A DNA stretch of 64,000 nucleotides from Alphaproteobacteria bacterium (GCA_030424975.1 JAUHVY010000002.1:248001-312000); one strand, 5' to 3'. Shown: positions 53,628 through 63,945, numbered from the stretch's first letter. Program-made: numbers and translations. Notes: generated by a model not told the origin, from the letters alone.

Positions 53628-54623
53628 ATGAATAAACTACGCGGGCTTTTTCAAAGAAACGGATCTAACTCCTTCAAAGGGGCAGATAGCTTTTGCGCGC
53701 ACCTGTCTGAAACAGGCCTTTATAATTCCGAGCAAGACGTCATCGCAAATTACGATTCACTTGTCAGTGAAATGAAGGATTGGGTTCAGCATAAAGGGTA
53801 CACGCAGGCCGAAGCATTACTTGACCTTGTATCCGATCTGAAAGATGGAAAAACACGCCAAGACGGCATCACACCAAGTGCATTACATGAAATGACACAA
53901 GCCATATGGTTCATCAGCGCCATTGAGGGTGGCCTTGAGGTAGAGAGCCCTGAAGGCGTTTTAAGCGTAATCTTTGCCCATGATATTGGTGAAGATTTCG
54001 GCATGACCATTGATGATATGAATGAATATCTGGACAGCAAAGGCCTGCCGGATAACGACATGCGCAAAGAATTCCTGAATGATTACGACCTCATCACAAA
54101 GGCATGGGGCGAAGACGGTGAAAAACGTCATAAGAATAATTACGAATATTATTTAGGTATCCAACAAAGCCGCAACGCGTCCGTCGCAAAAATGTTCGAC
54201 CGTGCCCACAACATCATGACACTGGTTGGCGTGAAAGACGTAACAAAAATGAACAGCTACATCGCAAGCACGATGCAGATCCAGGATCATTTTACGGACC
54301 AATATTGCGAAGATCATCCGCAACAAGCCGAAATGTACAAAACAATGGCGCATGTCATCACAAAAGAATTAAAAACATCGCGTTTTTATACGGCGAATTC
54401 AGGCGTTCCGCTGCCTGATGATGATGAATTAAATACGGCTCTTCCTGAAAAAGGATTTAAAGACCTTCCTGTTGGTTTACACCCGATCATTATTCCGGCA
54501 GAACGAATTCGTGCGACGTATCCTGAAACACATTTGGCGCACAACCCGAAACGCTATACAGAAATAAAATATTCTCCGCTTTCTGTTGAATCGATTAATG
54601 ACAACGACGCGACAATACAATAA
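53628..54623 (+). CDS. Stand-alone HD protein resembling an alarmone hydrolase domain
   Basis: A 331-residue protein with the Rel/SpoT hydrolase pattern and no synthetase domain: His87 (ALHEMTQAI), FAHDIGED (H118, D119, E122, D123), and KMFDRAHNIMTL (K188, D191, R192, H194, N195), compare KLSDRLHNMRTM in the Rsh of this window. It may hydrolyse (p)ppGpp or a related nucleotide, like small alarmone hydrolases. The C-terminal third has no known motif. It sits between dapD and dapE, ending 12 bases before dapE. Confidence 0.65.
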   Translation: MNKLRGLFQRNGSNSFKGADSFCAHLSETGLYNSEQDVIANYDSLVSEMKDWVQHKGYTQAEALLDLVSDLKDGKTRQDGITPSALHEMTQAIWFISAIEGGLEVESPEGVLSVIFAHDIGEDFGMTIDDMNEYLDSKGLPDNDMRKEFLNDYDLITKAWGEDGEKRHKNNYEYYLGIQQSRNASVAKMFDRAHNIMTLVGVKDVTKMNSYIASTMQIQDHFTDQYCEDHPQQAEMYKTMAHVITKELKTSRFYTANSGVPLPDDDELNTALPEKGFKDLPVGLHPIIIPAERIRATYPETHLAHNPKRYTEIKYSPLSVESINDNDATIQ

Positions 54624-54635
54624 ACTCTCGCCGTT

Positions 54636-55778
54636 ATGCCTTATGATGTTATTGAACTTACACAAAAATTAATCGCCTGCCCGTCTGTTACGCCAAAAGA
54701 TGCAGGGGCACTTGTCTACTTGTCTGAGCAGCTAAGCGCTCTGGGCTTTACCTGCCACATGCTCGAATTTGGTGAGGGCGAAGAGAAAGTGCCGAACCTG
54801 TTTGCACGTCTTGGCGATACATCACCGCATATTTGCTATGCCGGCCATACCGACGTTGTGCCACCCGGCCCCGAAGAGGCATGGACATACGGCCCGTTTA
54901 ACCCGCATATCGAAGACGGCATTTTATACGGACGCGGCGCGAGTGACATGAAAGGTTCGGTTGCAGCCTTTACCGCCGCCGTCAGCGCCTATCTGGATCA
55001 AGAGAAGCCAAGCGGATCGATTAGCCTGCTGATCACGGGCGATGAAGAAGGCCCCGCCATCAACGGCACGATCAAGGTTCTGGAATGGATGCAAGAAAAC
55101 AACCACATTCCTGATGTCGCCATCGTTGGTGAGCCTACAAACCCGGATTTTCTGGGACAGGAAATCAAGATCGGCAGACGCGGCTCCCTGACAGGAACCC
55201 TAAGCGTTTCAGGAAAGCAAGGCCATGTGGCCTATCAACATTTAGCCGATAACCCGATGCCGCGCTTGATTAAAATGCTTGATGCATTAGCAAGCCATGT
55301 TTTTGATGAAGGTTCGGAATTTTTTCCCGCAACCAATTTAGAAATTACCACTATTGATGTCGGTAACACCGCCGATAACGTCATCCCACAAAGCGGTAAG
55401 GCGAAATTCAATATCCGTTTTAATGATAAATGGAACAGTGAAACGTTAATCGATCACCTGCATGCCATCATAGGGGCGTGCGGTTATGAATATAAGCTCG
55501 ATACGGTTTGCGGCGCCGAAAGCTTCCTCACGCAACCGGGAAACTGGTCAGGCATTATGCGCGAAGGCGTTAAATCCATCACCGGCAAAACACCTGCATT
55601 TACAACAAATGGCGGCACATCAGATGCGCGCTTCATTTCACAATATTGTCCTGTTGTGGAGTTTGGCGGTATTAACGCCACCATTCATCAAATCAACGAA
55701 AATGCCGCCGTCAGTGATTTGCAAGATCTTGCTAAAATTTTCGAAAAAACATTAAAGCTCTATTTCAAAGCGGCATAA
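54636..55778 (+). CDS. dapE: Succinyl-diaminopimelate desuccinylase
   Basis: Zinc peptidase-family (M20) enzyme that removes succinate from N-succinyl-LL-diaminopimelate. Metal and catalytic residues: AGHTDVVPPG, GRGASDMKGS, TGDEEGPAINGT and VGEPTNPD, with a late TTNGGTSDARF. The 380 residues are standard. Works with dapD just upstream in the lysine/diaminopimelate route. Confidence 0.97.
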   Translation: MPYDVIELTQKLIACPSVTPKDAGALVYLSEQLSALGFTCHMLEFGEGEEKVPNLFARLGDTSPHICYAGHTDVVPPGPEEAWTYGPFNPHIEDGILYGRGASDMKGSVAAFTAAVSAYLDQEKPSGSISLLITGDEEGPAINGTIKVLEWMQENNHIPDVAIVGEPTNPDFLGQEIKIGRRGSLTGTLSVSGKQGHVAYQHLADNPMPRLIKMLDALASHVFDEGSEFFPATNLEITTIDVGNTADNVIPQSGKAKFNIRFNDKWNSETLIDHLHAIIGACGYEYKLDTVCGAESFLTQPGNWSGIMREGVKSITGKTPAFTTNGGTSDARFISQYCPVVEFGGINATIHQINENAAVSDLQDLAKIFEKTLKLYFKAA

Positions 55779-55784
55779 GCTTTC

Positions 55785-56471
55785 TCAGCTACCTTGAATG
55801 TAATCGAAAATCTGATCCGCCATATCATGGTCTATTGTCACGGACAAACGCCCGTTTGTGTTCTTGATATCAAGTGCCGATAACGGAATGGCCACACCAT
55901 GTTCGCGAATATTTTGATATTTAATATGCAGATAAACAGAGCGCACAAAGTCTTCTTCCTTATCGAAAAATACTGTTTCAACGCTACCGATCGTGCGGTT
56001 ATCATCTGTTTTGACGGGCTTATTCAATATATCTTTCAAACTATACATATCGTCATCACCCGCCGCGCTCTCTATGTTCGCCAATAACTCGGGGTAAATC
56101 TCATTGATTTCATCATCGTTAAACCCTAAACGGTAACCGTTCGTTACGTTCTGAATGCCCAGGCTTACATAATTCAGATAGACATCTGTGCCCAAACGCA
56201 GCCTGTCAAAAGATACCAATAAGGATGCGATGCCGCCCTCACGCCCGATCAAAACATCATGTAATTCCCCCACGACCTTGTTTGTGCTGTCAAGCACACG
56301 GCCACCCAATACATCTTGGGCGCTCTCATAGCGTGGATTTTGCAAAGGTTTAATGCGGTTTAAAGTGGCCAATTCCTTTTGAAATCGGAGCAAATCAGCC
56401 GTACTATTTTCTGCATAGACAGGCATCGCCGCAAACATCGTACATATCAAAGGTATCAGAAATTTTTTCAT
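55785..56471 (-). CDS. Exported PRC-barrel protein
   Basis: A 228-residue protein with signal peptide MKKFLIPLICTMFAAMPVYA. Two PRC-barrel-like repeats follow: AQDVLGGRVLDSTNKVVGELHDVLIGREGGIASLLVSF near 55-95, and NKPVKTDDNRTIGSVETVFFDKEEDFVRSVYLHI near 155-190. PRC barrels bind partners such as RNA, proteins or photosynthetic subunits. The ATG at 56471 is chosen for the signal peptide. Convergent with dapE. Confidence 0.8.
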   Translation of the reverse strand: MKKFLIPLICTMFAAMPVYAENSTADLLRFQKELATLNRIKPLQNPRYESAQDVLGGRVLDSTNKVVGELHDVLIGREGGIASLLVSFDRLRLGTDVYLNYVSLGIQNVTNGYRLGFNDDEINEIYPELLANIESAAGDDDMYSLKDILNKPVKTDDNRTIGSVETVFFDKEEDFVRSVYLHIKYQNIREHGVAIPLSALDIKNTNGRLSVTIDHDMADQIFDYIQGS

Positions 56472-56596
56472 ATTATGTCTCCATGCTGTGCATGATGCAC
56501 GATTCGTTATGACGGCACAATCATATGCAAATACAATTGTATCAACGTGTATATGAAACAAACACTTATGAAAATAAAAAGTTCCGCGATATCGCC

Positions 56597-57367
56597 TTAA
56601 TAATCAACGCGCACAAGATACAAACCATCTGCAGGCGCAGTCGGCCCACCGTCGGCACGATTTTTGGCTTCCAAAGCTGTTTTCACATCTATCGACTGCC
56701 ATTTTCCACGCCCGACCAAAGACAGCGTTCCAACCATATTGCGCACCTGATGATGAAGGAAAGATTGCCCCTCCGTTTCAATAATGATTTCACGCCCGCC
56801 ACATTCGCCATAAGGGCGCTCCGAAATATCTAAACGATCAAGTGTGCGCATCGGTGAATTTGCCTGACATTCCGATGCCCTGAATGTTGAAAAATCATGA
56901 TGGCCGATCAAATGCGCCGCGCCCTCACGCATTGCTACAACATCCAGATCAGGACCGATATGCCACGCCAAATCACGATCAACTGTCAAAAATCCCGGAC
57001 GGTTAACAATACGGTATCGGTATAATTTATTAACGGCATCAAAACGCGCACTAAATTCGTCGTTTACAATTTCAACACGCAGAATGCTGATTGGTTGCGG
57101 GCGCAAGTGCGCGTTTATCGCCTTCAGAATATTAAATTCATCCATAGGCTTTGAAAACGGCGCCAAATCAACGTGAAAAACTTGTCCGGTTGCATGTACG
57201 CCTGCATCGGTTCTGCCGGCAACCTGCACGGATACTTCCTGATTTGAAAATGCATGTATGGCCCTTTCTACGGATTCCTGAACGGATGGGACATTTGGCT
57301 GCCTCTGCCAGCCGTAATAATCACTTCCCTTATACTCAACGGTCATTTTATAACGGGCTACACTCAT
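56597..57367 (-). CDS. truA: tRNA pseudouridine(38-40) synthase
   Basis: Converts U38-40 in the tRNA anticodon arm to pseudouridine. The catalytic Asp lies in AGRTDAGVHATGQVFH near residue 53-68; FLHHQVRNMVGTL near 206-218 is the other conserved block. The ATG at 57367 overlaps the fmt stop by one base (TGATG), so the gene is coupled to fmt. Confidence 0.96.
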   Translation of the reverse strand: MSVARYKMTVEYKGSDYYGWQRQPNVPSVQESVERAIHAFSNQEVSVQVAGRTDAGVHATGQVFHVDLAPFSKPMDEFNILKAINAHLRPQPISILRVEIVNDEFSARFDAVNKLYRYRIVNRPGFLTVDRDLAWHIGPDLDVVAMREGAAHLIGHHDFSTFRASECQANSPMRTLDRLDISERPYGECGGREIIIETEGQSFLHHQVRNMVGTLSLVGRGKWQSIDVKTALEAKNRADGGPTAPADGLYLVRVDY

Positions 57368-58302
57368 CACGCCCCGCTAAGATCAATATATCCGCCGTTC
57401 AGTGCCGACTTAAAATCCATGGATTTCTTGCCCTCGGGCTGTAGCTCAAGTATTTGCAATGTTGAATCACCGCCACAAATGACATGCCCGTCCTTATCCA
57501 AAATTTGACCGCATGCGCCATCGCAAACCATGACTTTGGGTGATGCTTTCAAAATCTTAAACCGCTTGCCGCCAATTTCGCCCCATACACCCGGCCATGG
57601 ATTAAGGGCTCGAATTTGACGATCAATTTCAATCGCATTGCATTCCCAATCAATAATACCATCGGCCTTTTTCAGCAGTGGGGCGTATATTGAAAACCCA
57701 TCATCCTGATGTTGCGCATGCAGCACGCCGTTTTCCACCAAGCGATCCAATACCTCCAACACCAAAGTTGCGCCCTCGCGGGCCAAAATATCATGCAGGT
57801 CTGATGCCGTCATATCATCACGCAAAATCACTTGAGATTTCGCAATCATCGGACCTGTATCAAGCCCTTCATCCATTTGCATGATTGTCACGCCGCTCTC
57901 ACGATCACCCTTCCAAATCGCATGTTGTATGGGTGACGCCCCGCGCCAACGCGGTAGCAATGAGGCATGAATATTCAAACATCCATATTTGGGAGCGTCC
58001 AAAACGGCCTTTGGCAATAGCAATCCATACGCCGCCACAATGGCAATATCCGCTTCATGCGAAGTAAATTCCTGCTGTGCCTCTTCGGTCTTAAGTGTTT
58101 TAGGTGTATAGACGGGAATATTATGTTGCTCGGCCAAGGCATGTACAGGCGAAAGCTGTACCTTATGGCCTCTGCCTTTCGGGCGGGGCGGCTGCGAATA
58201 GACACAAACGATATTATGATCACTTTCAATCAGACGCTGCAGCGCCTCAGCAGCAAAATCAGGCGTTCCCATGAAAATAACATTCAATGGCTTATCGGAC
58301 AT
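57367..58302 (-). CDS. fmt: Methionyl-tRNA formyltransferase
   Basis: Formylates initiator Met-tRNA using 10-formyl-tetrahydrofolate. The 311-residue protein has VIFMGTPDFAAEAL, the active-site NIHASLLPRWRGASPIQHAI and GDRESGVTIMQMDEGLDTGPM, followed by the C-terminal OB-like domain. Follows def by 15 bases in the def-fmt-truA operon. Confidence 0.97.
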   Translation of the reverse strand: MSDKPLNVIFMGTPDFAAEALQRLIESDHNIVCVYSQPPRPKGRGHKVQLSPVHALAEQHNIPVYTPKTLKTEEAQQEFTSHEADIAIVAAYGLLLPKAVLDAPKYGCLNIHASLLPRWRGASPIQHAIWKGDRESGVTIMQMDEGLDTGPMIAKSQVILRDDMTASDLHDILAREGATLVLEVLDRLVENGVLHAQHQDDGFSIYAPLLKKADGIIDWECNAIEIDRQIRALNPWPGVWGEIGGKRFKILKASPKVMVCDGACGQILDKDGHVICGGDSTLQILELQPEGKKSMDFKSALNGGYIDLSGA

Positions 58303-58317
58303 AACGCCTTCCCTTCT

Positions 58318-58839
58318 TTATAGCAGGCTCTGCTTCTTCAGCTTCTGAACACGCTTCAAGATCATGTTTCGCTTTAGACTGGAGAGATAATCAATGAACA
58401 AGACACCATTCAAATGATCAATTTCATGTTGGACACAATGCGAAAGCAATCCTTCCGCCTCCAGCTCAGCTTCCTTGCCGTTATAGTCAAGATATTTAAC
58501 ACGCACGATCGCCGGGCGCTCTACATCTGCGGCTTGACGCGGAATAGATAAACACCCTTCCTCCATCACGCTCATTTGCTCTGACTCATATATAATTTCG
58601 GGATTTGCCATACAGATGGGGTTTGGCTCTTCATCATCATCGCGGCGTGATAAATCCATCACAAGAACGCGGTTCAACAGCCCGACCTGATTTGCAGCCA
58701 GACCAATACCGGGCGCATCATACATTGTTTGCAACATTGCATCCATTTGCTTGCGCAAGGAATCATCAACACCGCTCACGGCGTGCGCCGTTTGCTTTAA
58801 CACAGGATCAGGAACTGTAATAATTTTATAATCGCTCAT
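58318..58839 (-). CDS. def: Peptide deformylase
   Basis: Removes the formyl group from nascent proteins. All three motifs are present: GIGLAANQVG, EEGCLSIP and QHEIDHLNGVLFID, giving the Fe-binding Cys and two His. The length of 173 residues is typical. First gene of def-fmt-truA. Confidence 0.97.
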   Translation of the reverse strand: MSDYKIITVPDPVLKQTAHAVSGVDDSLRKQMDAMLQTMYDAPGIGLAANQVGLLNRVLVMDLSRRDDDEEPNPICMANPEIIYESEQMSVMEEGCLSIPRQAADVERPAIVRVKYLDYNGKEAELEAEGLLSHCVQHEIDHLNGVLFIDYLSSLKRNMILKRVQKLKKQSLL

Positions 58840-58898
58840 AGTGATTGGTGATAAATCTTTTTACGCATCAGATCAATAAAATAGATAAATTTCATTCC

Positions 58899-60305
58899 TC
58901 AGCCCGATGCCTGTTCCCGCTGATAATTTAAAATACTATGCGGCTCATCATCGATAGATCCGGAATCCTCCAGAAGCTCACGCGGTAATTCTTTAGACGC
59001 CTTTGCACCGAGCTCTCTTAATTTTTCCGTACGACCAAGGATATTACCGCGCCCTTGCGATAATTTCTTCATCGCGGAATCATACGCCTTATCAGCATTA
59101 GAAATATGCTTGCCGATCACTTCCATCTCTTTGACGAAACCCTCAATTTTATCATATAGAGCGCCGCCCTGCTGTGCGATCTCAAGGGCATTTTTATTCT
59201 GTAATTCCAGGCGCCAAACAGAAGCCACAGTTTTTAGGGTTGCAAATAATGTTGTCGGACAAACCAAGACAACCTTCTTACCCCATGCGAAATTATGCAA
59301 ATCACGATCTTGTTGTACGGCCAACACATATGCCGCCTCAATCGGAATAAACATTAAGACAAAGTCAGGCGTACCCAATTTTTCCGTATCCTGATAACGG
59401 CGTTGTTCCAGATCATTAATATGTTTTTTAACCGATGCCTGAAACTGCTTTAAATGGAGCTGTTTTTGCTCATCATCTGCTTCCGAAAAATAACGCTCAT
59501 AATGTGTTAACGACACTTTTGAATCGATAATCACATGCTTATCTTCGGGTAGGCGAATGATAACGTCCGGCTTTTGCAATGCGCCCGTTTCGCTATCACG
59601 TAAATTCATGCCGCCGCCCTGCACCATGTAATCAACATCTTTACGCAAGCCCGAATCCTCGAGGATTTTTTCCAAGATAATCTCACCCCAATCCCCTTGC
59701 GCTTTGCTATCGCCCTTCAGTGCATTCGCAAGATTTTCTGCCTGCAATGTCATTTTTTCGTTCATATCAACAATGTTCTTAATTTGCTCTTTCAATGAAA
59801 AATTTTCTTTTGTCTGATCACTGAATGATTGCTCTACGCGTTTTTCAAAATCGGTTATTTTTTCACGAAGCGGGTTCAACAAAACACCAAGGCTGTCGGC
59901 TGATTGTTGTTTAAATGCCTGCGTTTTTTGCTCAAAAATACGGTTTGATAAATTCTCAAACTTATTAATCATGATCTCTTCATTTTTTTGCATATCCTGT
60001 TTTGCCTGATCCATCTGTTTTTCAAAGGCATCACGCTCTACTTGAAGGCGGATCGAAAGCTCGCGCGCACGGCGCACCTCTTCCTCAAGCTCTTTATTCT
60101 CTGCAGTCAATTGATCGGCCATTGCATGGTATTGGGCCGCGCGCTCAGTTTCCGTCGCCAGAGATTTCATCGCATTTTGACGTAAAATCAAAAACAAAAT
60201 CGTACCCGCCAAAAGCCCCAAAAACAGCCCAATTCCCAATAATGTGTAGAGGACTTCGGGGTTTTCCGTTTGAAGCTGTAAAATTTGCGTATTGATGAAT
60301 TCCAT
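58899..60305 (-). CDS. rmuC: DNA recombination protein RmuC
   Basis: Limits inversion and rearrangement at repeats; predicted nuclease. The 468-residue protein has one N-terminal membrane helix (VLYTLLGIGLFLGLLAGTILFLIL), a long coiled coil (residues 45-200) and the conserved RmuC domain (QGDWGEIILEKILEDSGL, PDVIIRLPEDKHVIIDSKVSL, FVLMFIPIEAAY). Confidence 0.93.
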   Translation of the reverse strand: MEFINTQILQLQTENPEVLYTLLGIGLFLGLLAGTILFLILRQNAMKSLATETERAAQYHAMADQLTAENKELEEEVRRARELSIRLQVERDAFEKQMDQAKQDMQKNEEIMINKFENLSNRIFEQKTQAFKQQSADSLGVLLNPLREKITDFEKRVEQSFSDQTKENFSLKEQIKNIVDMNEKMTLQAENLANALKGDSKAQGDWGEIILEKILEDSGLRKDVDYMVQGGGMNLRDSETGALQKPDVIIRLPEDKHVIIDSKVSLTHYERYFSEADDEQKQLHLKQFQASVKKHINDLEQRRYQDTEKLGTPDFVLMFIPIEAAYVLAVQQDRDLHNFAWGKKVVLVCPTTLFATLKTVASVWRLELQNKNALEIAQQGGALYDKIEGFVKEMEVIGKHISNADKAYDSAMKKLSQGRGNILGRTEKLRELGAKASKELPRELLEDSGSIDDEPHSILNYQREQASG

Positions 60306-60370
60306 TACTATGCGATCTCTGTTACCGTTTATTTGAGCTATATTTCAGCCATACACCATAGCACCAAAAA

Positions 60371-61057
60371 ATGAAAACAAAAAGAGAACATTTCAACAAT
60401 AATCCTCATCAAAGCGGTAACGTCTTAATTTACGTGTTAATAGCCGTCGCCCTTTTTGCTGCGCTTAGCTTTACACTGGCACGACAAAGCAAAGACGGAA
60501 ACATAAAGCAAATTGATCAGGCCAAAGTTGAGTTTTTAGCATCACAAATGCTGGCCTATGCATCACAAATGCAACAGGGGATCGAACAAATGATGATTAC
60601 CGGCAGCGATATTGATGAACTTGATCTGCTGCGCCCGCAAGATTCAGGATTTGAAACGGCGCCCTATACGCACCGGGTCTTTCATCCGCTTGGTGGTGGT
60701 ATGGTGTACAAACATATGCCCGAAGAAGCCAAAGCGCAAATTGCGTCCACCTATCCGGCTAAATGGTATTTAAGCCGTTTCAATAATATTGAATGGACTC
60801 CGACGAGCAGCACAGATGTAATTTTAGCCGCCCACCAAATCAGAAAAGATATATGCCAATCGATTAATAAGAAAATTACGGGCGACACGGCTATACCAAT
60901 TTTAACGACCGACCTTAACGACGTACTCCTTAACAGTACTTCCAATATTGATTTTACCGTGGCGGTTTGTGCGGATTGCGAAGGGTATAGTGCTCTCTGC
61001 GTTGCCAATAAAGCGAACACAGCCTACAGTTTTTACAATATAGTTGCGGCGCGCTAA
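60371..61057 (+). CDS. Prepilin-like hypothetical protein
   Basis: A 228-residue protein with a basic leader, then QSGNVLIYVLIAVALFAALSFTLARQ, a single hydrophobic helix near residues 15-40 that resembles a type IV pilin or pseudopilin N terminus but without a clean G-F-x4-E site. The rest is polar with five Cys, three of them close together near the end (VCADCEGYSALC). Divergent from rmuC, convergent with engB. Such proteins are frequent in Micavibrio-like genomes, though this is from memory. Confidence 0.6.
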   Translation: MKTKREHFNNNPHQSGNVLIYVLIAVALFAALSFTLARQSKDGNIKQIDQAKVEFLASQMLAYASQMQQGIEQMMITGSDIDELDLLRPQDSGFETAPYTHRVFHPLGGGMVYKHMPEEAKAQIASTYPAKWYLSRFNNIEWTPTSSTDVILAAHQIRKDICQSINKKITGDTAIPILTTDLNDVLLNSTSNIDFTVAVCADCEGYSALCVANKANTAYSFYNIVAAR

Positions 61058-61067
61058 GTACGTTTAC

Positions 61068-61706
61068 TTACATCTCACCCAGACGTCTGATCGTTGCACG
61101 AAGCTCGGCAATTCCCTGCCCCTTATGGCTGCTTGTTGCCAAGATTTCAGGATATGCCGCAGGGTGCTTTTTCAAAATCTCTAATGATTTTTCCGTCACC
61201 TTTTGCAGGTCTTGTGATTTAACCTTGTCCGACTTTGTTAAAACAATGCGGTACGACACGGCTGTTTCATCCAACATTTTCATCAACTCAAGATCACTGT
61301 CTTTCAGACCGTGGCGAGAATCAATCAAGATAAAAACCGTACGTAAAGTCGGTCGACCGCGCAGATACGAAAAGATTAATTGCGTCCACGCCGATACTTT
61401 TTCTTTTGACACTTTCGCATAGCCATAACCGGGCATATCAACCATATAAACATGATCACCCAAATTAAAATAGTTCAGCTCCTGTGTGCGGCCGGGCGTA
61501 TTTGATGTACGCGCCAATGTATTTCGCCCCGTTAAGGCATTGACCAAAGACGATTTACCGACATTTGACCTGCCTGCAAATGCAATCTCAGGCATTGCCG
61601 CCTCAGGTAATTGCGCAAGCTTTGCTACGCCGAGCATAAAGTCACAAGGCCCCGCAAAGAGTTTTCGCGCGGCCTCAATTTCGCTATTTGAGAATTCTTC
61701 GTTCAT
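61068..61706 (-). CDS. engB: Ribosome biogenesis GTPase YihA/EngB
   Basis: Essential GTPase in large-subunit assembly. G motifs: [14 protein letters not shown] (G1), [11 protein letters not shown] (G2), VDMPGYG (G3), TKSDK (G4) and [10 protein letters not shown] (G5). The 212 residues are typical. It starts 13 bases after the yidC stop and is co-transcribed with it. Confidence 0.96.
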   Translation of the reverse strand: MNEEFSNSEIEAARKLFAGPCDFMLGVAKLAQLPEAAMPEIAFAGRSNVGKSSLVNALTGRNTLARTSNTPGRTQELNYFNLGDHVYMVDMPGYGYAKVSKEKVSAWTQLIFSYLRGRPTLRTVFILIDSRHGLKDSDLELMKMLDETAVSYRIVLTKSDKVKSQDLQKVTEKSLEILKKHPAAYPEILATSSHKGQGIAELRATIRRLGEM

Positions 61707-61718
61707 GAAGATCCTATT

Positions 61719-63632
61719 CTATTTTTTCTTCTTTTTCTTTTTCGGTTTTGGCGGTTTCATATCGCCCTTAACCGCACCATCTTCATCGCCAAAGAGTGCC
61801 TCTTCCGCCTCTTCTTCTGCCATTTCAATAAGCGGGTGAACATCCGCGCCTTTTGACACTTGATCTTCAACTTCTTCTTCAAATTTATCTTTGTTAAACA
61901 GATAAATCGGAACGCCCATAGAACGCATGATATAAGCCTGTTGCAACACAGATACAAGTGCGGAAAATGTCCAGTAAATCACAAGGCCGGCGGCAAATTT
62001 CGCCATCACGAATGTAATCATAAACGGGAATATATTCATCATATCACGTTGAATTTTATCCTGCGGCGGCGGGTTTAGCTTCTTTTGCACCAACATCACT
62101 AACAACATCATACACGGCCAAGCACCGATATGCATAAAGTCAGGCGTCTGAAAGTCAAAAACACCAAATAAATTAAATACATTTGTCGGATCACGTGCAG
62201 ATAAGTCATCAATCCAGCCATAAAACGGAGCATGACGAATTTCAATCGTCGTCAGCAAAATCTTATAAAACGCAAAAAAGATCGGTATCTGAATCAGGAT
62301 CGGCAGACAGCCCGACATCGGGTTCACGCCTTCTTTTTGATACAGTTTCACGATTTCCGCCTGAAGCTTTTCTTTATCGTCATTGTGCTTATCACGCAGC
62401 TCCTTAACCATCGGTGTTACGATTTTCATTTTTGCAAAGGAACGATATGACGTACGGGTCAACGGATATACCGCACTACGGATCAAAATCGTCAGCATAA
62501 TAATGGCTATACCAATATTCCCTACTGTCAAAGATAAGTAATGTAACGCCAAGAAGAACGGATAAGTAAAGAACCAGAACCACCCGAAATCAACAGCTAA
62601 ATCAAAATTAGGGATATTCAGATCCGCTTGGTATTGTTCAAGTGTTAATACACGTTTTGCACCGGCATAAAGGTGATAATTATGCTCAGCGGTTTCACCG
62701 GCAGCAATCGTGTACGGCGCACCGACAAAATCCGTCTGATAAACATCACGGTCTTTACTCACAACATCTTTTTGATATTGGAAACTATATGTCGCATTAC
62801 GCTCTTGCGTAGGAATTAACGCCGTTAACCAATATTTATCAGATATACCGATCCAGCCTGTCTCTGCCTCAAGCTTTTTACGTGGCTCCTTGACCATCGT
62901 TGCGTAATTCATTTGCTCCAGACCGTCACCGATAAAGCCCATGGGCCCTTCATAGGCGATCCATCGCCCTGTATAATCCTCGGGGATCCCCTTTTGCGCG
63001 ACAGATGCATACGGTTTGATAACGACGTCTTTACCTGTCGTATTGGTAACGCGTTGTACAATATTGAACATATAATGCTCATCTAGTGAAAGAACGCGTT
63101 CAAACATCAAGCCTTGTCCGTTATTCCACTGCAACGTAACAGGCGTTTCATGCGTCAGTTTTTGATTTCCGACAACCTGCCATTGCGTTGTATCATCAGG
63201 AACATTGATAGCCTCTAACTTATTATTAGCCATCCAGCCGAAGCGCATAATACGGGCATTTTCGCTTTGATATGGTGAAAACAAAACAACGTTTTCTTTT
63301 TTATCAAGCGTCTTGAAGTATTCCTTTAACGCCAAATCATCAATCGTCACACCACGCGTGGGGATACTACCCTTCACATTGTCATTTTCGAATGTAATAC
63401 GCGGCACATTTTTCAGTGCGACATCACGCGGCACATCTTTGACGGGTTTCAACAATTCCGGATTTTTTTCAACCAATTCCGCATGTGCTTTTTTTGCCTC
63501 ATTCAAAGCTTGTTTCTGGGGCGTTAAAATATAGGTTTCATACAAAAACCATATCGCCAGCGCGGAGATACAAAAGATTATGAAGTTACGAAAATCTTCA
63601 GGATGCATTTGATCCTTTTGGTTATTCATCAT
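61719..63632 (-). CDS. yidC: Membrane protein insertase YidC
   Basis: Inserts proteins into the inner membrane, alone or with SecYEG. The 637-residue protein has the N-terminal anchor (FIIFCISALAIWFLYETYIL), a large periplasmic domain, and five C-terminal membrane segments (including GNIGIAIIMLTILIRSAVYPLT and MSGCLPILIQIPIFFAFYKIL). It ends in a Lys-rich tail (PPKPKKKKKKK) likely to touch ribosomes. Overlaps yidD by 11 bases. Confidence 0.97.
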   Translation of the reverse strand: MMNNQKDQMHPEDFRNFIIFCISALAIWFLYETYILTPQKQALNEAKKAHAELVEKNPELLKPVKDVPRDVALKNVPRITFENDNVKGSIPTRGVTIDDLALKEYFKTLDKKENVVLFSPYQSENARIMRFGWMANNKLEAINVPDDTTQWQVVGNQKLTHETPVTLQWNNGQGLMFERVLSLDEHYMFNIVQRVTNTTGKDVVIKPYASVAQKGIPEDYTGRWIAYEGPMGFIGDGLEQMNYATMVKEPRKKLEAETGWIGISDKYWLTALIPTQERNATYSFQYQKDVVSKDRDVYQTDFVGAPYTIAAGETAEHNYHLYAGAKRVLTLEQYQADLNIPNFDLAVDFGWFWFFTYPFFLALHYLSLTVGNIGIAIIMLTILIRSAVYPLTRTSYRSFAKMKIVTPMVKELRDKHNDDKEKLQAEIVKLYQKEGVNPMSGCLPILIQIPIFFAFYKILLTTIEIRHAPFYGWIDDLSARDPTNVFNLFGVFDFQTPDFMHIGAWPCMMLLVMLVQKKLNPPPQDKIQRDMMNIFPFMITFVMAKFAAGLVIYWTFSALVSVLQQAYIMRSMGVPIYLFNKDKFEEEVEDQVSKGADVHPLIEMAEEEAEEALFGDEDGAVKGDMKPPKPKKKKKKK

Positions 63633-63945
63633 GCGTTACAGCCCCTTGATGTTCAGGTTCCGAGTTATTGTTTTCAATATTTTCTTTTAAACTGCAGCGT
63701 TTATACCCCAAGATGTCGCGCCACGCAAACCGCTTTGGCACAGGATCGATGTAATTTTTTCGACTCCACGGATGACAGCTCAAAATTCTGCAAAATGTTA
63801 AATATAATCCCTTCATGATCCCATGCTGCTCTAACGCTTGGTGAGCATAGCATGAGCATGTAGGATGAAAGCGGCAATTCCGCCCTATAAGTGGTGATAT
63901 GGCGTAGCTGTAACATTTAATCAAAAATTGAAAAAACCTAACCAT
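63622..63945 (-). CDS. yidD: Membrane protein insertion efficiency factor YidD
   Basis: Small membrane-associated helper of protein insertion. The protein has the YidD signature SPLIGRNCRFHPTCSCYAHQALEQHG with conserved Cys residues, then KRFAWRD. The ATG at 63945 (MVRFFQFL) is chosen over an upstream in-frame GTG at 63972 because family members begin near the first membrane-associated helix. The position before yidC is standard. Confidence 0.94.
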   Translation of the reverse strand: MVRFFQFLIKCYSYAISPLIGRNCRFHPTCSCYAHQALEQHGIMKGLYLTFCRILSCHPWSRKNYIDPVPKRFAWRDILGYKRCSLKENIENNNSEPEHQGAVTHDE

